From Asterias amurensis (lineage: Eukaryota; Echinodermata; Asteroidea; Forcipulatida; Asteriidae), in NCBI RefSeq assembly GCF_032118995.1, contig NC_092660.1, positions 3,177,501 through 3,241,500 of the forward strand: DNA of 64,000 bases, written 5' to 3'. The translations under genes were made by a program, and so were the position numbers. Shown here piece by piece: positions 1-19,143 of this stretch (its first letter is position 1; the number at the start of each line of letters is the position of its first letter). The notes under the pieces were generated by a model. It was given only the letters and a program-made list of their open reading frames with translations. It did not search any database and was not told the DNA's origin.

Positions 1-500
1 GTTGTCTCGGAGAAACACCTTATCCAATGAAAAAGATTTACACAAATAAATTTGACCAAACTTGCTACAGTATCAACAGAAATTAAATTGTCCCTTCAAT
101 AAGCATTGTTTAAAGTAACTGCTTAAAAACAAATGTTATACCATGTAATAATTGTAAAACCAAAATGTATTTGTTACCATTTTTTTCTTCTCGAACTCAA
201 ACTTAGATTCAATTTCATAATGATCAACTGTGTGCCCTCCAAATATGTTTACACATATTCAGTTGAAAAAGGTAACCTAAAAAGGAGAGACATTGTATAG
301 CAATTCCAGTTAACCCAATTCCCTTTCAAAATTTGCTCAAAACACCTGTACAAACAAATTAAGCCCATTTTCGCTGAGAATGTTCGCACATCAGCACATT
401 TCAGTGATGCGAATTATTCCTTGCAAATTTGTAAAGGTCAAAGTTTGTATTACATTCACAGAAAGTATTAAATGGGCTGTAGAGAGGGAATTTTTCTCAC

Positions 501-3500
501 CTCCAATTTGTTCCATTCGCTTTTGTTTGAAGACATTCGGATTTCGAGCTAGTATCGCTTGCAGCAAGACAGGTATGTCCCCTTCAATTTCATTACTGCT
601 GGACTTGTCCTTCAGTTCTCTACAAACAAAAACAAGTCAAAAACATCATGGAGATATATTATTCTTGCAATTACTACTACTACTAATAATAATAAGACTT
701 GTAATGCGCACATATCCACCCTGCTGGGTGTTCAAGGCGCAGTAAAACCAAAAACAAAACAAAAACAAAACACAACACAAAGAAAAACAGACACAACAAA
801 ATTACTGGTACCTCTATTAGTGGATAGTTTGGAAAAGAACACAAATTTGTGATGGCCCTACAACGGCATAACTGTCCCATGCCATGTTCTGACTGGGTGC
901 CAAATTCCATGCTTGTAATCAAAGGCACAAATCTCCCCAGCTATTTCCCCTATCTGACCCACATCAACAAACAAATCACAATACTCATCAGAAAAACAAG
1001 GTTCCTAACTCGTTATGTCAGTGTCGTGTCTATAAGGGACCATGGATAAACTATGTCACGGGAACGACCGCGTCGCGACGCGTTCCTTCGCGTGACAAGT
1101 TGAACAAAAGAAAATCTACGGAGTGGAACGCGTTCTTCTCAACCACTGGGTCTTGAGGAAGACCCACTGTATAACAAAGGAACAATGGTGAGGCCGAAAA
1201 CCACTGTGTAGTTATAATCGGCTTATCTGGGTAGATATAAACCCAAGTTGTTTCCACTGCAATTTACGTAAACTGTCGTTTCAATAAATAAACAACAACC
1301 AACGATCCATGTAAATTATAATAACTGTGTCTCCGGTCTAGTTTATATTTTGACTAGTTTTTTTTTTCAAGTTACAAAAAGATTAATCCTAGCCCTTTTC
1401 ACGCAATAAGTCAAAACACAACCGCAGATTAAAATATAAAAAATATTGCGTCTTTGCACGACCGCCATGCAAAATAATCCCCCAAAATACAACAGAATAA
1501 AACAAAATCAATAGGAAAAACATCTTACATTAAACAGTAAAACTATACCCTTTTTTGTACATCCAAGGTATCCAAAATGTTTCATGTTTGAACAATGAAG
1601 CCAACACGTTATGTAGTTTTTCTTAAACACGCTAAATATTCCCAAGGAACTGCTGAAAATTCACCACGTTGTTGACATTCGCAAGGTACCAGCAACGGCG
1701 CCAATGTTGTACGCTGGTTAGTATTGCAATTTTCGGACACCAGATTCTCCCGAAAGTCTTTATCTCAAGGCGGTTGTAACTAATTTCGTAAACTGTTGCG
1801 CAATTTTTCTAACGGAGGGCGGCTCTCCCGCTATCACATTGTTTAGGAAAGCCCTCTAGCGTTCAATGTTTCTTGCATTATAGTTCGTTGCACGTAAAGT
1901 AGTAAGACTACTGGGCCGGTATAATTGAAAACACTGTGTGTGAGTGTGTCGCTGGATATAGTGTGTTTGTGTACTACGATGTAATTTTGCGTTGTGTTTT
2001 GTGTGATTGCGAGCCGGTCAGCATGATTTCGCGGTACCTTTATGAACAAATCGTGTAAGTGTAATTATCTCCATAAACACGGGTCCTAATGTAATAATTA
2101 GATGTAGATACAAAATAAGTTGGCGATGATTTCAAATTTAAGAATAATTGTCACCACTTCAACTTGTTATGGCAGTAGCATATTATTGTATTGGCTTTGG
2201 CAAACTCGAGGGTTGGCTGTACATGGACATCTCCAACCAATTGTCTGGTGTATACCTGAGCTAGACCGCAAACACTAATCCTTCACCCCTTCCTGGCTTA
2301 CTTGCGAGCTGCCTTGTCCACGTAATCTGAACACAAAAGGCACCAACAATAGAGTTCGATAATGAGGTACCTTAAAAATCAGTGAAGTGCTTAATCCATC
2401 TTGGGACGGGCGCGTGACAATTTTGGGACGGACTCGTTCTAGAACGAGTCTGACCGCGGGCGGCCGCGTTCTTAGTTTATCCATGGTCCCTAACCATGCC
2501 TGATTCTCACGTGGAGAAACGAAGGCCATTCTCACGTGGAGAAACGAAGGCAATATGCCTGCATGCCACCTGGGCCCAATTTCATAAAGCCTGTAAGCAC
2601 ACAAATTTGCTTAGCATGAAATTTCTTCCTTGATAAAAACAGGATTACAACCAAATTTCCACATGATTTTCAGAATTTAGCAAACAACAATTGAACACCA
2701 GTATTAAGCAATATGCAACAAATGAAAATTTGGTTGGTAATCCTGTTTTTATCAAGGAAGAAGTTTCATGCTAAGCAAATTTTCGTGCTTACAGGCTTTA
2801 TGAAATTGGACCCTAGTCAGTGCCTTGGTAAAATGAATAATAGCCAAACATCTCAAGGCCAGAGAGCCATTTCAAGATGAGGGCTGCACTGCAAATTTTG
2901 GCTGTCGACCCAAATCAACTGCCACATTCAAGTATAAAGGCATTTGAGTAACCATGGAACGGCACTTTGAAGTGTTCTTCTCGTTTTTCTGAAAATCTCA
3001 TGCTCAATTAACACGTCTCCTGCAGACGGGAAAGTTGGAACTGAACCCCACAAGTGTTAAAGACCAAGAGTGCATTTAAGTGTATCCCTCAACACATTTG
3101 ATGTTAACGTGCCTGATACTTCACTAAGGCAAAGAAGGGGATTGCCTCCAGACCAATTGTCATTGCCTTGGTGCCCTTGAAATGCTTTAGTAGAAATTTA
3201 CAATTTCCTCATAGGGTGCCCTTTACCAAAAAGAAAATGCCTGGTTGCCCTTGCCCTTTCAAAAACGAAGCATCCAGGCCAGGATTTACTTACATATTGT
3301 CTGTGCTAGTCTGGCTGAGTGCGTGCAGAAGCTGGGGTACAAGGTTTTCATCTTGCAACCCCAAAAGTCGCTTAGCTTCATCCGCCACACGAGGGCTGTA
3401 TAACAACCCCTTGTTGTTGATGGTGCATGGTAATGGTGATGGCAGGGGTAGCTCGGTTAATACTGGGTATGGTCAACAACAAAATAAAAATTATTATTTC

Positions 3501-4261
3501 TAGTCAACATATTTCCAATTTGTCATTAATCGTAATGTTCCCAATTTTTTGTGTATGAGCCATTCAATAGATTGGATTATATTGTCAAAAAAGGTTCAGA
3601 AAATTGTTAAATGAATGAAATCTCCACTTGAAGAATGTTTATAGATCTAATGTTAATTTGTCTTTGTCTCTTCTTAGGTGAGGTTTGCGGTAACACCCTA
3701 TGAACATTTCTGTTAAGTAGTAATGGTTCTGAAAAGAACTGATGTTTGAATAACTCTTAATTTTGATCAGTAAGCTCGGATCGTCTTCAGGAGAAGGGAA
3801 GAGGATCAGAGCATACTGTGAGTTATCAACCACCGGTTCTTTTCAGAACCAACACTACTCAAAGAGATTGTCACAAGGCGTTACCAAAAACCTCACCTAC
3901 TTATAACTTATAACTCGTAACTCTCGGATCAGGCCCTTTGGGCTATAACAAGCATTTATAGTGAAGTTATGGTTGCAAAGATCTTAGTGCAGAGCATAAT
4001 AATCCACACAAACAAACCCCAAATTGTGTGGTTTTCCTTTACTGTGTAAACTAACACGGCTTGCCATTATTATAGCCCAAAGCATCCTTTAAACCGAGTT
4101 CGTGGAAAAAACAGTTATCTCTGACGTTAAGTGTCCTTCTAAGATTGCGCACCTCTTTCTCTAAAATGTGAGCCAAAATGAACAGATCAATACTTACGAT
4201 CGGTGAGACTTGAAATTCCAGACAATGTGGTAATGGGAACACTTGGAACTTCTCCATTCAT
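501..4261 (-). CDS. NIPBL: NIPBL (cohesin loader Scc2/Nipped-B), first three coding exons; gene continues beyond the left edge
   Basis: Coding exons in transcript order are 4261-4198, 3462-3294 and 619-501. All junctions are GT-AG and the phases join without a break. The first exon begins MNGEVPSVPITTLSG, close to the human NIPBL start MNGDMPHVPITTLAG. The second carries LTELPLPSPLP and DENLVPQLLHALSQTSTDN; the third carries EGDIPVLLQAILARNPNVF, against human EGDIPVLLQAVLARSPNVF. About 117 residues are present out of roughly 2,800 in the vertebrate protein. This N-terminal part of NIPBL is known to bind MAU2/Scc4, and the complex loads cohesin on chromatin in the nucleus. The first coding exon has a splice acceptor 22 nt before the ATG (exon start 4283), so a non-coding 5' exon lies further right. 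The last exon here ends at phase 1 with GT at 499-500. Identification rests on recalled family sequence and is strong. Confidence 0.93.
681..804 (-). mobile_element. CR1/L2-like LINE 3' tail fragment, inside NIPBL intron
   Basis: A (TAA)n microsatellite is followed by a segment almost identical to 55685-55804, which is the 3' UTR of the LINE copy whose ORF is visible at 55804-56433. Only the tail is present, as expected from strong 5' truncation during target-primed reverse transcription. It lies just upstream, in transcript sense, of the NIPBL exon at 501-619. Confidence 0.7.
1036..2490. mobile_element. Non-autonomous DNA transposon with 3-bp TAA target duplication (PIF/Harbinger-like)
   Basis: The ends are inverted repeats: GGGACCATGGATAAACT at 1036 and AGTTTATCCATGGTCCC ending at 2490. 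TAA flanks both sides directly (1033-1035 and 2491-2493). A 3-bp TWA duplication is typical of PIF/Harbinger elements, hence the tentative class. The 1,455-bp interior has no ORF resembling a transposase. Both subterminal zones are GC-rich with CpG (about 1055-1100 and 2400-2475), unlike the AT-rich centre. It sits in the NIPBL intron between the second and third coding exons. Confidence 0.65.
2572..2813. mobile_element. Foldback MITE, 'GGGCCCAATTTCATA' family
   Basis: The two halves are near-complete inverted repeats: the left end GGGCCCAATTTCATAAAGC matches the reverse complement of the right end at about 2795-2813. The arms share a motif around GAAATTTCTTCCTTGATAA. Related copies are at 9111-9350, 29311-29559, 28854-29054, 29999-30147, 47880-48092 and 63727-63896. 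No coding capacity. Confidence 0.75.
3110..3284. repeat. Dispersed repeat, 'GCCTTGGTGCCC' family, abutting a NIPBL splice donor
   Basis: About 170 bp with ends CCTGATACTTC and AAGCATCCAGGCC. Similar copies occur at 28317-28494, 40318-40447 and 41289-41470, and reversed at about 7418-7530. The right end stops only a few bases from the GTAAGT donor (3288-3293) of the NIPBL exon at 3294-3462. Class unknown. Confidence 0.6.
3673..3899. mobile_element. Foldback MITE, 'GGTGAGGTTTGCGGTAACACC' type
   Basis: The left end reads AGGTGAGGTTTGCGGTAACA and the right end is its approximate reverse complement, ending in AACCTCACCT. The centre carries an internal inverted pair around GGTTCTGAAAAGAAC. A deleted copy lies at 28689-28810 and a diverged one at 16724-16862. 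Confidence 0.65.
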
Positions 4262-5834
4262 GTTTGCTGAAGTTCACTGAAGCCTACAGGAAAACCAAAA
4301 GTATCAATTACAATGTATAAAAATTAGATGAAGAGTTAGAGTTCAAGAAATTTAAGGACAACTAAAATTAAAAGGGTCCAATATTAAAACAGTCATGTAA
4401 AAACCCTTAACTGTGCACACTGCAGTGAAGGTCTTCACATGACCCCCACCCTCTGTTGTATCATAATGGACTGGTCCAAACACGGTTTTTAAGCCAAGAT
4501 GGTCCGACCGCTTTCCGTGTCATTTAAGTTTTTTTTCTGGTAAAGAATTCACACTTTTCAGGAAATTTTTCCATACAAATTCTGTTTATATTACAAAGCA
4601 AACATAGTTCTAATATATCTTTGGTTTATTTGCTGTTTTTAAGGTATTTGCAACTTGTTGTCAGCATGTTGTCTGCACTCTAGACTTGTTGTCGGCGTTG
4701 TCGGCTTTTAGTAGGACCCAAACCATGTTGTGACAAAGCACAATGTGTGACCACCACCATTAATCAGCATACATGCTTGTATATTGGAGAGAGAAACTCA
4801 CTGGTAGTGGTAGTATGCTGCACGCAAAGTTGGCTGACTAAAACCAGCAATTCATCGGAAGCAACCACATTTGTTTTCAAAGGCGATGCAGATTAAAATA
4901 AGAAAGTCGGTGAGAATTCATCAATTTTTAGCAAATTTCTTAGCCGGAAAGTGAATTTTCTAAGATTAATTAAGAATACAGTGAACACATCTGGGCAAGA
5001 TCCTGATTCAAACAAGAGCTGTAGGTGGGTGGTGCGCAATACTGTGCTGCCTAAATAAACAGGACGATTAATTTTGGGGAAAAAATTCAATATCTGACAT
5101 GACGGCCACTTTTTCATTCATATATGAAATATTAACACTTCATTAATTCCTCAATTGGTGTATCGGTTTTGGTAACAAGAAGTATAACGTATAAAAAGTG
5201 GCAGGTCTACTTTGGAAATTTGTCAGCAAAAACAGACATGACATTGACAGACTACACAACAAACATGCCAATTATGAACGAACATTAGCAGTTAGTAAAT
5301 AGCACAGCCAGGGCAAACATTTCATGAAGTGGATGTTTTTGATGTGTTCGTTGGGCCTATTTTCAAATCGGCAATGGCATGTTGGTGAGACACCCACAAA
5401 TATTCAAAATTCAAACCATTCCACGCAACCAAAAGTCATAGAAATATCACAGAACAACTCCACCCTTGTTCATTAAATTATCAACATTTTATTACAAAAA
5501 TTAAATTCACACAAATTGAAGACATTTTTAAAACCAATTTACTCTGAAAAGTAGGCAGTAGAAACCGAGTGAAAACCCTATTCCTTTATTAGTTCTCCAG
5601 TCTCACTGGGTTAAAACGTATGTTATTTACTTTCTTACATCATAGGCCTACACCAAAATTAAATTCACGACCACATCAAGTTGCAAGGTTCTGACAAGTC
5701 CCATATCGTTACACGTTAAGGCAAAAATGCACAGCGTTACATTAGCGTACAAATACAATGCATTCCTTCAACATCAGCGAATGGTCTCGTTTATAAAGAA
5801 AACATAAACACAGACAAATTTATCGAATTCTTAC

Positions 5835-6330
5835 CTCAAAACGGTGAATATACAAAAGCTACCTCTACCAGCAGTAGCAAGGTTATTAAAATAATGTTGA
5901 AAGGGAATAAAAAGTGAACGGGATGTCCCCAGAAAGGAATCAGGGTGCGCTAAAAAAGTGACTACATTGTCGCGCCAAAACAAGAGATTTTCTTATCACT
6001 ACTCAAATAACACGCAAATAGGCTTAAGCATGAACTCTACGCCAGCCCATGTTATCAATCATAAATCATAAAATCTCATTAACAAAATGAATTTTATGAA
6101 CAAATCACAAAAATGTATATATATTCTTCAAGAAATTGTGAATTTTTTATTGAAATACAGCCTGGAATAAAATAAAATCACAAAAAAGAAACTACTTCTT
6201 GACGCGTAGTGACACAAGATGGCGTCCCCCATTAATTTTTCACTTTGCCACAGCTTTACTACTGCGATATCGGCTGCTGCAGCGGCGCGCCGGTGCGCCT
6301 ATTTCTTCTGTCAAGCTCCAGTGTAACAAG
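5835..6330 (-). promoter_or_regulatory. Candidate NIPBL promoter and non-coding first exon
   Basis: The NIPBL start exon is preceded by a splice acceptor, so a 5' UTR exon must lie to the right of 4283. The only GC-rich, CpG-containing stretch before ALKBH7 is about 6200-6310. A minus-strand donor-like GTAAGA starts at 5834, which would end an exon at 5835. This is inferred from position and composition only; no TATA box or initiator was identified. Confidence 0.3.
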
Positions 6331-7562
6331 GAACTGTACTGAAGAAACAAGTCTCTGGACCGAAAATGCATTGAAGTCTTAAGCATATTTTGGTGTTTAT
6401 CTACGTTTTATAATGACGGGGAGCGCAAAAGTTGTCAAATCGGACTGTGCTACCCTGTGTGGGGGCGGGGTCTCGATCCAGCCACAAGGGGGCAGCAATG
6501 ATTGACCGCAAATTAAAGAGTCGGATATCTCGCCATTGTCTTGTGTGGACACTGGGCGGGGGGGGGGGGGGGAGCGATACGAACCTACTTTATATCAGAA
6601 TTGTTAAGTAACTCTTAACTTATTTTCTTTTAGTTGAGGGTGATAATCAACCACAAAACATAGTGTTGGTCTTTCGTGTTTTTAGCCTTGTTTTATTTTT
6701 TTTATTTTGTGTGTGTGTGTGTGTGCGGGGGGGGGGGGGGGCGGCGCTGATGTTACTTCCCGCACAACCGTAGAGGGCGCACTACTAATATAACGGTGGG
6801 CAAAATTTTTTCCCTCGATTCATACTTTTTTCCTGTTTTTGTACTTTTTAAGTACGATTTCATTGCATAGTGTTGTTTTAAGACTCCCCCTCCTCCCCAG
6901 GATTAAAGAAATTTCCTCTTTAAAAATTTAACAATTTCAATCCACCAGTTTTGTTTTTGTTCTACATGATTTTGAAAAGGAGTTTAGGTGATACTGTGAA
7001 AGAATTTATTTTTCTCATTATGGCTTCTAAAGATATCTCATAGTTATTCACTTAAAGTCATAAGAATTATTATTAATGAAAATGAAATAAATTTTAAATA
7101 TAGCTAGTTCACATAATTTTAACTCATTTATCTCATAATTATGAAAGATAAGTCTTATGGTGTTAAGCCTTATACAAATTTATAATCATGACAATTCTAA
7201 CTTTATATTCTCAATGAAATAAGACTCAGTGACGTCTCCATTGCTGCATTGGCCTCTCTGTCAAAGCGTTTGTTTTAATGTTTAATTTTAAGACATCAAA
7301 TGCAAGTTCTTCTTGAAGAATTTGCATAACAATAAATGAAAACAGTATTCAGTTACTTCCATACAAACTTAATGATCTCATTAAAGGCAGTGGTCACTAT
7401 TGCATGCTTCATGTTTGTAAGGGCAAGGGCACCAAGGCAGTTTCTCCTTGGTAAAGGGCACCCTAAGAGGAAATTGTTAATTTCTATTGAAATATTTCAC
7501 CAAGGACACCAAGGCATGGTGTTTCCAGGATGCATAGATGCAATGGGAGACTTTCCAACTCA

Positions 7563-7662
7563 AGGTGGCAGCAGACCTACCGGGTAAATTTCCATTGTTT
7601 ACGTAGTTCTGAACATGCGCATAATTCTGACAACAATGGCTTTACCCGGTTTGCTGCCACCT
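7563..7662. mobile_element. Short 100-bp inverted-repeat element
   Basis: The ends AGGTGGCAGCA and TGCTGCCACCT are exact inverted repeats. ACCGGGTAAA inside the left arm pairs with TTTACCCGGT in the right arm. No coding capacity. It lies 245 bp beyond the ALKBH7 stop codon and may be transcribed in its 3' UTR. Confidence 0.5.
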
Positions 7663-7906
7663 ATCATCCCAGAAAGGCTTCTATCGCCCTCACTGTATAA
7701 GGCGTCTGCATCTTTTCCCCCTGCAGGACTTTGACAGCTACGAGTGTACATTAAGAATGACAACTGTTCCTTATTTCCAAATGCAAAAATCACATCTGAT
7801 TGAGAAAACTGTCAGTGATGTACTCTGCAAACAAGTTTCTAAAATATAGATCTCGGCGTCCTTCATGTAATATCATCTTTAAACACAAAAGAACTCCTCA
7901 GTCATT

Positions 7907-10332
7907 TCAAGATGGCTCATTCCTGCACATGATGGAGATTCGTCTGTCTCGCTGTAACCTCTGACCTTTAAAGAGTGAGTCGCTGTCCTTCAAAATCTCA
8001 TGTGTGAACTCGTATCGAACTCTATTTCTGTTAAAAAAAAAAACACAGTTCACTTTAAGTGTTTTACAAGGCAAATACAAAATCGATTCAAACATTTCTA
8101 AAATGCTATTAATCTGACACTATTTTATATGATTGCTGGTAGGTCACAGCGATTAAAGATACTGGACACTATTGGTAATTGTCAAAGACCAGTCTTCTCA
8201 CTTGATGTATTGCAACATATGCATAAAATAACAAACCTGTGAACATTTGCCCCCCCCCCCCCCGACCCGCCAGCATCTTTGTCAAAGGCTAGCCTTTGTA
8301 TCTCACCCTCTTACTTTACATCATGATAAAGAGTGATCCAAGGTGGAGAACAAAGGAATTATACCTGGCAAGTGTACTCTCTAACCACTCCCCTTCCCCT
8401 CACCCAGCATCTTTGTCAAAGGCTAGCCTTTGTATCTCACTTCATGTGTCTTTACCTCATGATATAGAGTGATCCAGGCTGGAGAACCACATTGACCCAG
8501 CTCTGGGGGTCATCTTGCTTGGTCAGTCTCATGACTGCAGGAGACAGCAGGCTCAGGCCTACTATGGTGGTGCCACAGAACTGTGAATAAGAATAGAGTG
8601 TTCAAGTTTAAAATACAAGGTATTGAAAGTTTGTTGTCACACATCTCAAAATAAGTCAATAGATGTCAAATTTGCATCGGGGATAAACAATAATAATTTT
8701 GGTTTTACCCATACACCAATGGGTGTTAAAAAGTACTGAGTATACAGTGCTAAAACACATCGCTGTACAATGTTGCCTATAATGGGTGAAACAAAAATTA
8801 ACATCAATTTCTTCTCTACACCGATGATGTCATCGATGATGTCATCTTCAATCACCTTTACACTGTCTACGTGGGGTTTAATATATCCATCCTTGGCTAG
8901 ATCAAGTACATGAACGAGGGACAGCTGATGCTCTCCAGAAGGAAACGCCTTTAGTCTAATACGCTGTAGGATAGCCTGGCTCTTCTCTGACCATCTTGAT
9001 TTCTCAGTTTCTCTGTAGCCGTGGATTGCCTGGAATATGAAGACAGGTTATGGAAATTAAAAGAAATGAATGCATCTAAACTCTAATGCATGGCCAGGTC
9101 ACCACAGTCCAGAGCCCAATTTCATAGAGCTGCTAAGCATAAAAATTTGCTAAGCATGAAATTTCTTCCCAGGATTACCAGCAAAATGTCCATTTGATGC
9201 ATAGTGCTTGTTACTGGTATTCAGCTTTTGTTTGCTTATCCTGAAAATCACATGGAAATTTGGTTGGTAAACCTGTTTTTATCAAGGAAGAAATTTCATG
9301 CTATCGCTAAGCAAATTTTTGTGCTTAGCAGCCTTATGAAATTGGGCTCTGTGGTACTGCAACTACAAAGCTATGGTTCGTATCTCCCAAACTAAACGCC
9401 AATTTCACAATGATTAGAATAAGTATATTGTCGTCAAATAGTTACTAAATCAAAATTTCTTGATTTGTACAATTCATAATCCATAGACAATAAACCGATC
9501 TGCGCTTTGTATGAGAGTTATTGGCTGTTGCCAGTTTGGTGTTTATACCCCCTTGTGGAAGTTAACTGAGTTCCTTGACGGGAAGATCATCTAAAAAACA
9601 GATGTCCAACATTGACAAATTATGTTTTACTTTTGAAGTTTTAAAATCAACATAAAGTTGAAATCTGAATTGTAAAAATGATTTCAAGTTGCGACAACCT
9701 TAATTTGAACACAAAAATGTAGGTCCTATACATTGAGACTGTTGTCCTTTTTGTGTGTGTGTGTGAGGGGGGGGGGTGGTAATTTAAGCAGTTAGCAATC
9801 AGCTAACTCAATTTCTATTTACTTCTATAAATACTTAATTTAAAAGCAAACAAAAAAGTTATGAAAATATGAGGCACTCCGTGAGCTCAAAGATAGAAAA
9901 TACATTTACATTATCCCAATGGTCATATTGATACTCGGCATCCTCCAAATAGTCTTCCACTTCATCAAAGATGACACGCCCTTCCTCTTCAGAAACAAAC
10001 TCGTTGCAAAGTTCAAAGTCTTTGGTGAAAATTTCTTCGGTATCTGCATCGCTAATCTCAAGATAGTTTGAAAGTTTGTCACGTTTCAGGAGTGGGGGTT
10101 CTGCAAAAGTTCTGCATCCTTCTAGAGAGTTTCTTGAAGAAGAATGAAACTTCTTCAAAACTGGTGGACAAGGAGATGACACATCCTGCCGCGAGAGGGC
10201 GTGATTCCAACAGCTTGAGCTGCTAAACTTTTCCGTGTGTGCCGCCGACAAACCACTTTGTATCAAACATTTTCTTATAGAAAAAGAGACATTTCTTAAT
10301 CTTCTCAGCACACATAATGATCCCATTGTCAT
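7907..10332 (-). CDS. ALKBH7: ALKBH7, mitochondrial Fe(II)/2-oxoglutarate dioxygenase
   Basis: Four exons, in transcript order 10332-9910, 9029-8856, 8580-8456 and 8027-7907, all GT-AG with matching phases, giving 280 residues. Human ALKBH7 is 221; the excess is in the N-terminal ~100 residues, which are rich in Ser, Arg and Lys and fit a long mitochondrial targeting region. The conserved core starts near residue 100: YQYDHWDN, then [20 protein letters not shown]. Iron ligands are visible as H194 and D196 in KPHVDSVK and H250 in FTHEIL; the 2-oxoglutarate-binding arginines are in RRISIMCR (about 270-276). The known protein acts in the mitochondrial matrix in necrosis signalling and mitochondrial RNA demethylation. 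ATG at 10332 and ATG at 10326 are both possible starts, differing by two residues. Its start codon is 483 bp from that of OXCT1, in divergent orientation. Confidence 0.92.
8155..8250. mobile_element. Truncated MITE, 'GGACACTATTGGTAATT' family
   Basis: One end of the abundant TTAA-type family is present (GATACTGGACACTATTGGTA at 8158); the sequence runs into a C homopolymer near 8250-8264 and the other end is missing. It lies in ALKBH7 intron 3. Confidence 0.55.
8271..8351 (-). repeat. Partial duplicate of ALKBH7 exon 3 end and its splice donor
   Basis: About 80 bp match 8405-8487, which contains the 3' end of ALKBH7 exon 3, its GTAAAG donor and the first intron bases. The duplicate keeps the TGGATCACTCT segment and a GTAAAG-like donor context, but lacks the first two thirds of the exon and any acceptor. 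It is therefore a decoy donor rather than an alternative exon. Confidence 0.7.
9111..9350. mobile_element. Foldback MITE, 'GGGCCCAATTTCATA' family
   Basis: The ends AGAGCCCAATTTCATAGAG and the reverse complement ending ATTGGGCTCT define a 240-bp element in ALKBH7 intron 1. It shares the GAAATTTCTTCC arm motif with the copy at 2572-2813. Confidence 0.75.
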
Positions 10333-10814
10333 CGATTATAAAAATAGCGTTTTTAAGTCTCACTTTTTCAGCAAAATGACTAAAAATCTTGCAAAAGTAA
10401 AGCACAACTTACGAGCTGACGACTCGACAAGAGCTAGTCACAGTTTTTTTCCCGTCAGTCAAATTAATAAACTTGTTTAATGTGAGCCACTTCTTTAGTC
10501 ATTTACCTCCCAAATATTTTAACAGTTTAATGAATCACAGAGTCTCACAACTGTTTCAAGTGACAGTAAACAATGTCATGTCAGCCAAAACTATTCAATC
10601 CACAATATTTCTTCATTTTTCTCCAATTATTGGCAAGATTGGTGTGTTTATTTTCACTAATTTGGTCAAAATGTTGAAGCGACTTGTACATATTTGGTAT
10701 TTCTGTTCAACCTCAATCTTAAGCAAAAATACATCGAACTCTGTTTCACATTACATTTAACTTGTGTCACAGACCTTTGGCGTTGAGGTTGTGATCAGCT
10801 CTACACAATCCAAC
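10333..10814. promoter_or_regulatory. Probable shared bidirectional promoter of ALKBH7 and OXCT1
   Basis: The 482 bp between two divergent start codons contain no other gene and no recognised repeat. The stretch is AT-rich, without an obvious TATA box at a useful distance or a CpG island, apart from CpGs near both starts. Both products are mitochondrial-matrix enzymes. Bidirectionality is inferred from geometry alone. Confidence 0.5.
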
Positions 10815-18567
<7,753 letters not shown>

Positions 18568-18983
18568 TTATGAGGATCATCATGGTGGACTATTTCCTCT
18601 TAATCTGTACAGATGCATGTACATCCATTTGATGGTAGTGTGTGCTTAGTAATATCCAAATATGCATGTATAAAGAAATGCCAAGCGTCTGCTCAGAAAT
18701 ATAGGGTCCTTATTGCAATTTGTATGGATTTCGTAAGCCTTTTGCATGTTTTTGAGATCCTGATAAAAGGGGTTTATCGATCAAGAGTGATCTTTGAGAT
18801 GTATGTGTTTGGCAAAAACATTCGTTTTTGTTGTAATTATTTTTTCAAATTTATATGCATTTTACATTTAATGACCTTTTGATCATTACATTGCCATTAT
18901 AATATTAATAACATGCATTCATAGAGCACTCTTTCATAGGGTATCACAGCACTTTACAAGAAACAGAACAATACGCGAATAAA
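18568..18983 (+). other. OXCT1 3' untranslated region with candidate polyadenylation signal
   Basis: The OXCT1 stop codon ends at 18567. The first AATAAA on the plus strand is at 18978-18983, about 410 bp downstream, within a short retroposon-like segment (AACATGCATTCATAGAGCAC). Assignment is by position only. Confidence 0.35.
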
Positions 18984-19143
18984 GACTGTATAGTTCCGAG
19001 GACACGCATGCTATTCTGTATATGCCATTGTTTATATTTATCTTGTTGGGAAAGTGTGACATTAGTTAAATGTAAACCATGTCTAGTATGTGTGTGTGGG
19101 TGTGGGGGGGGGTGGGTCTGTTTGCACTAATACATAGGTAGTG

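Larger units (their letters stand above)
4284..7906. other. Intergenic region between NIPBL and ALKBH7
   Basis: No conserved exon was found on either strand. It holds the putative NIPBL 5' UTR and promoter (about 5835-6330), G runs near 6558 and 6727, a GT dinucleotide run near 6711, an AT-rich stretch from 7000 to 7350, one reversed copy of the GCCTTGGTGCCC repeat (about 7418-7530) and a 100-bp inverted-repeat element at 7563-7662. ORFs here are short and not conserved in appearance. Confidence 0.6.

Noticed and set aside
2275-2604. 109-codon minus-strand frame
   Set aside because: Spans the right end of the Harbinger-like element, its TAA duplication and the start of a foldback MITE; it is a chance frame across three repeats.
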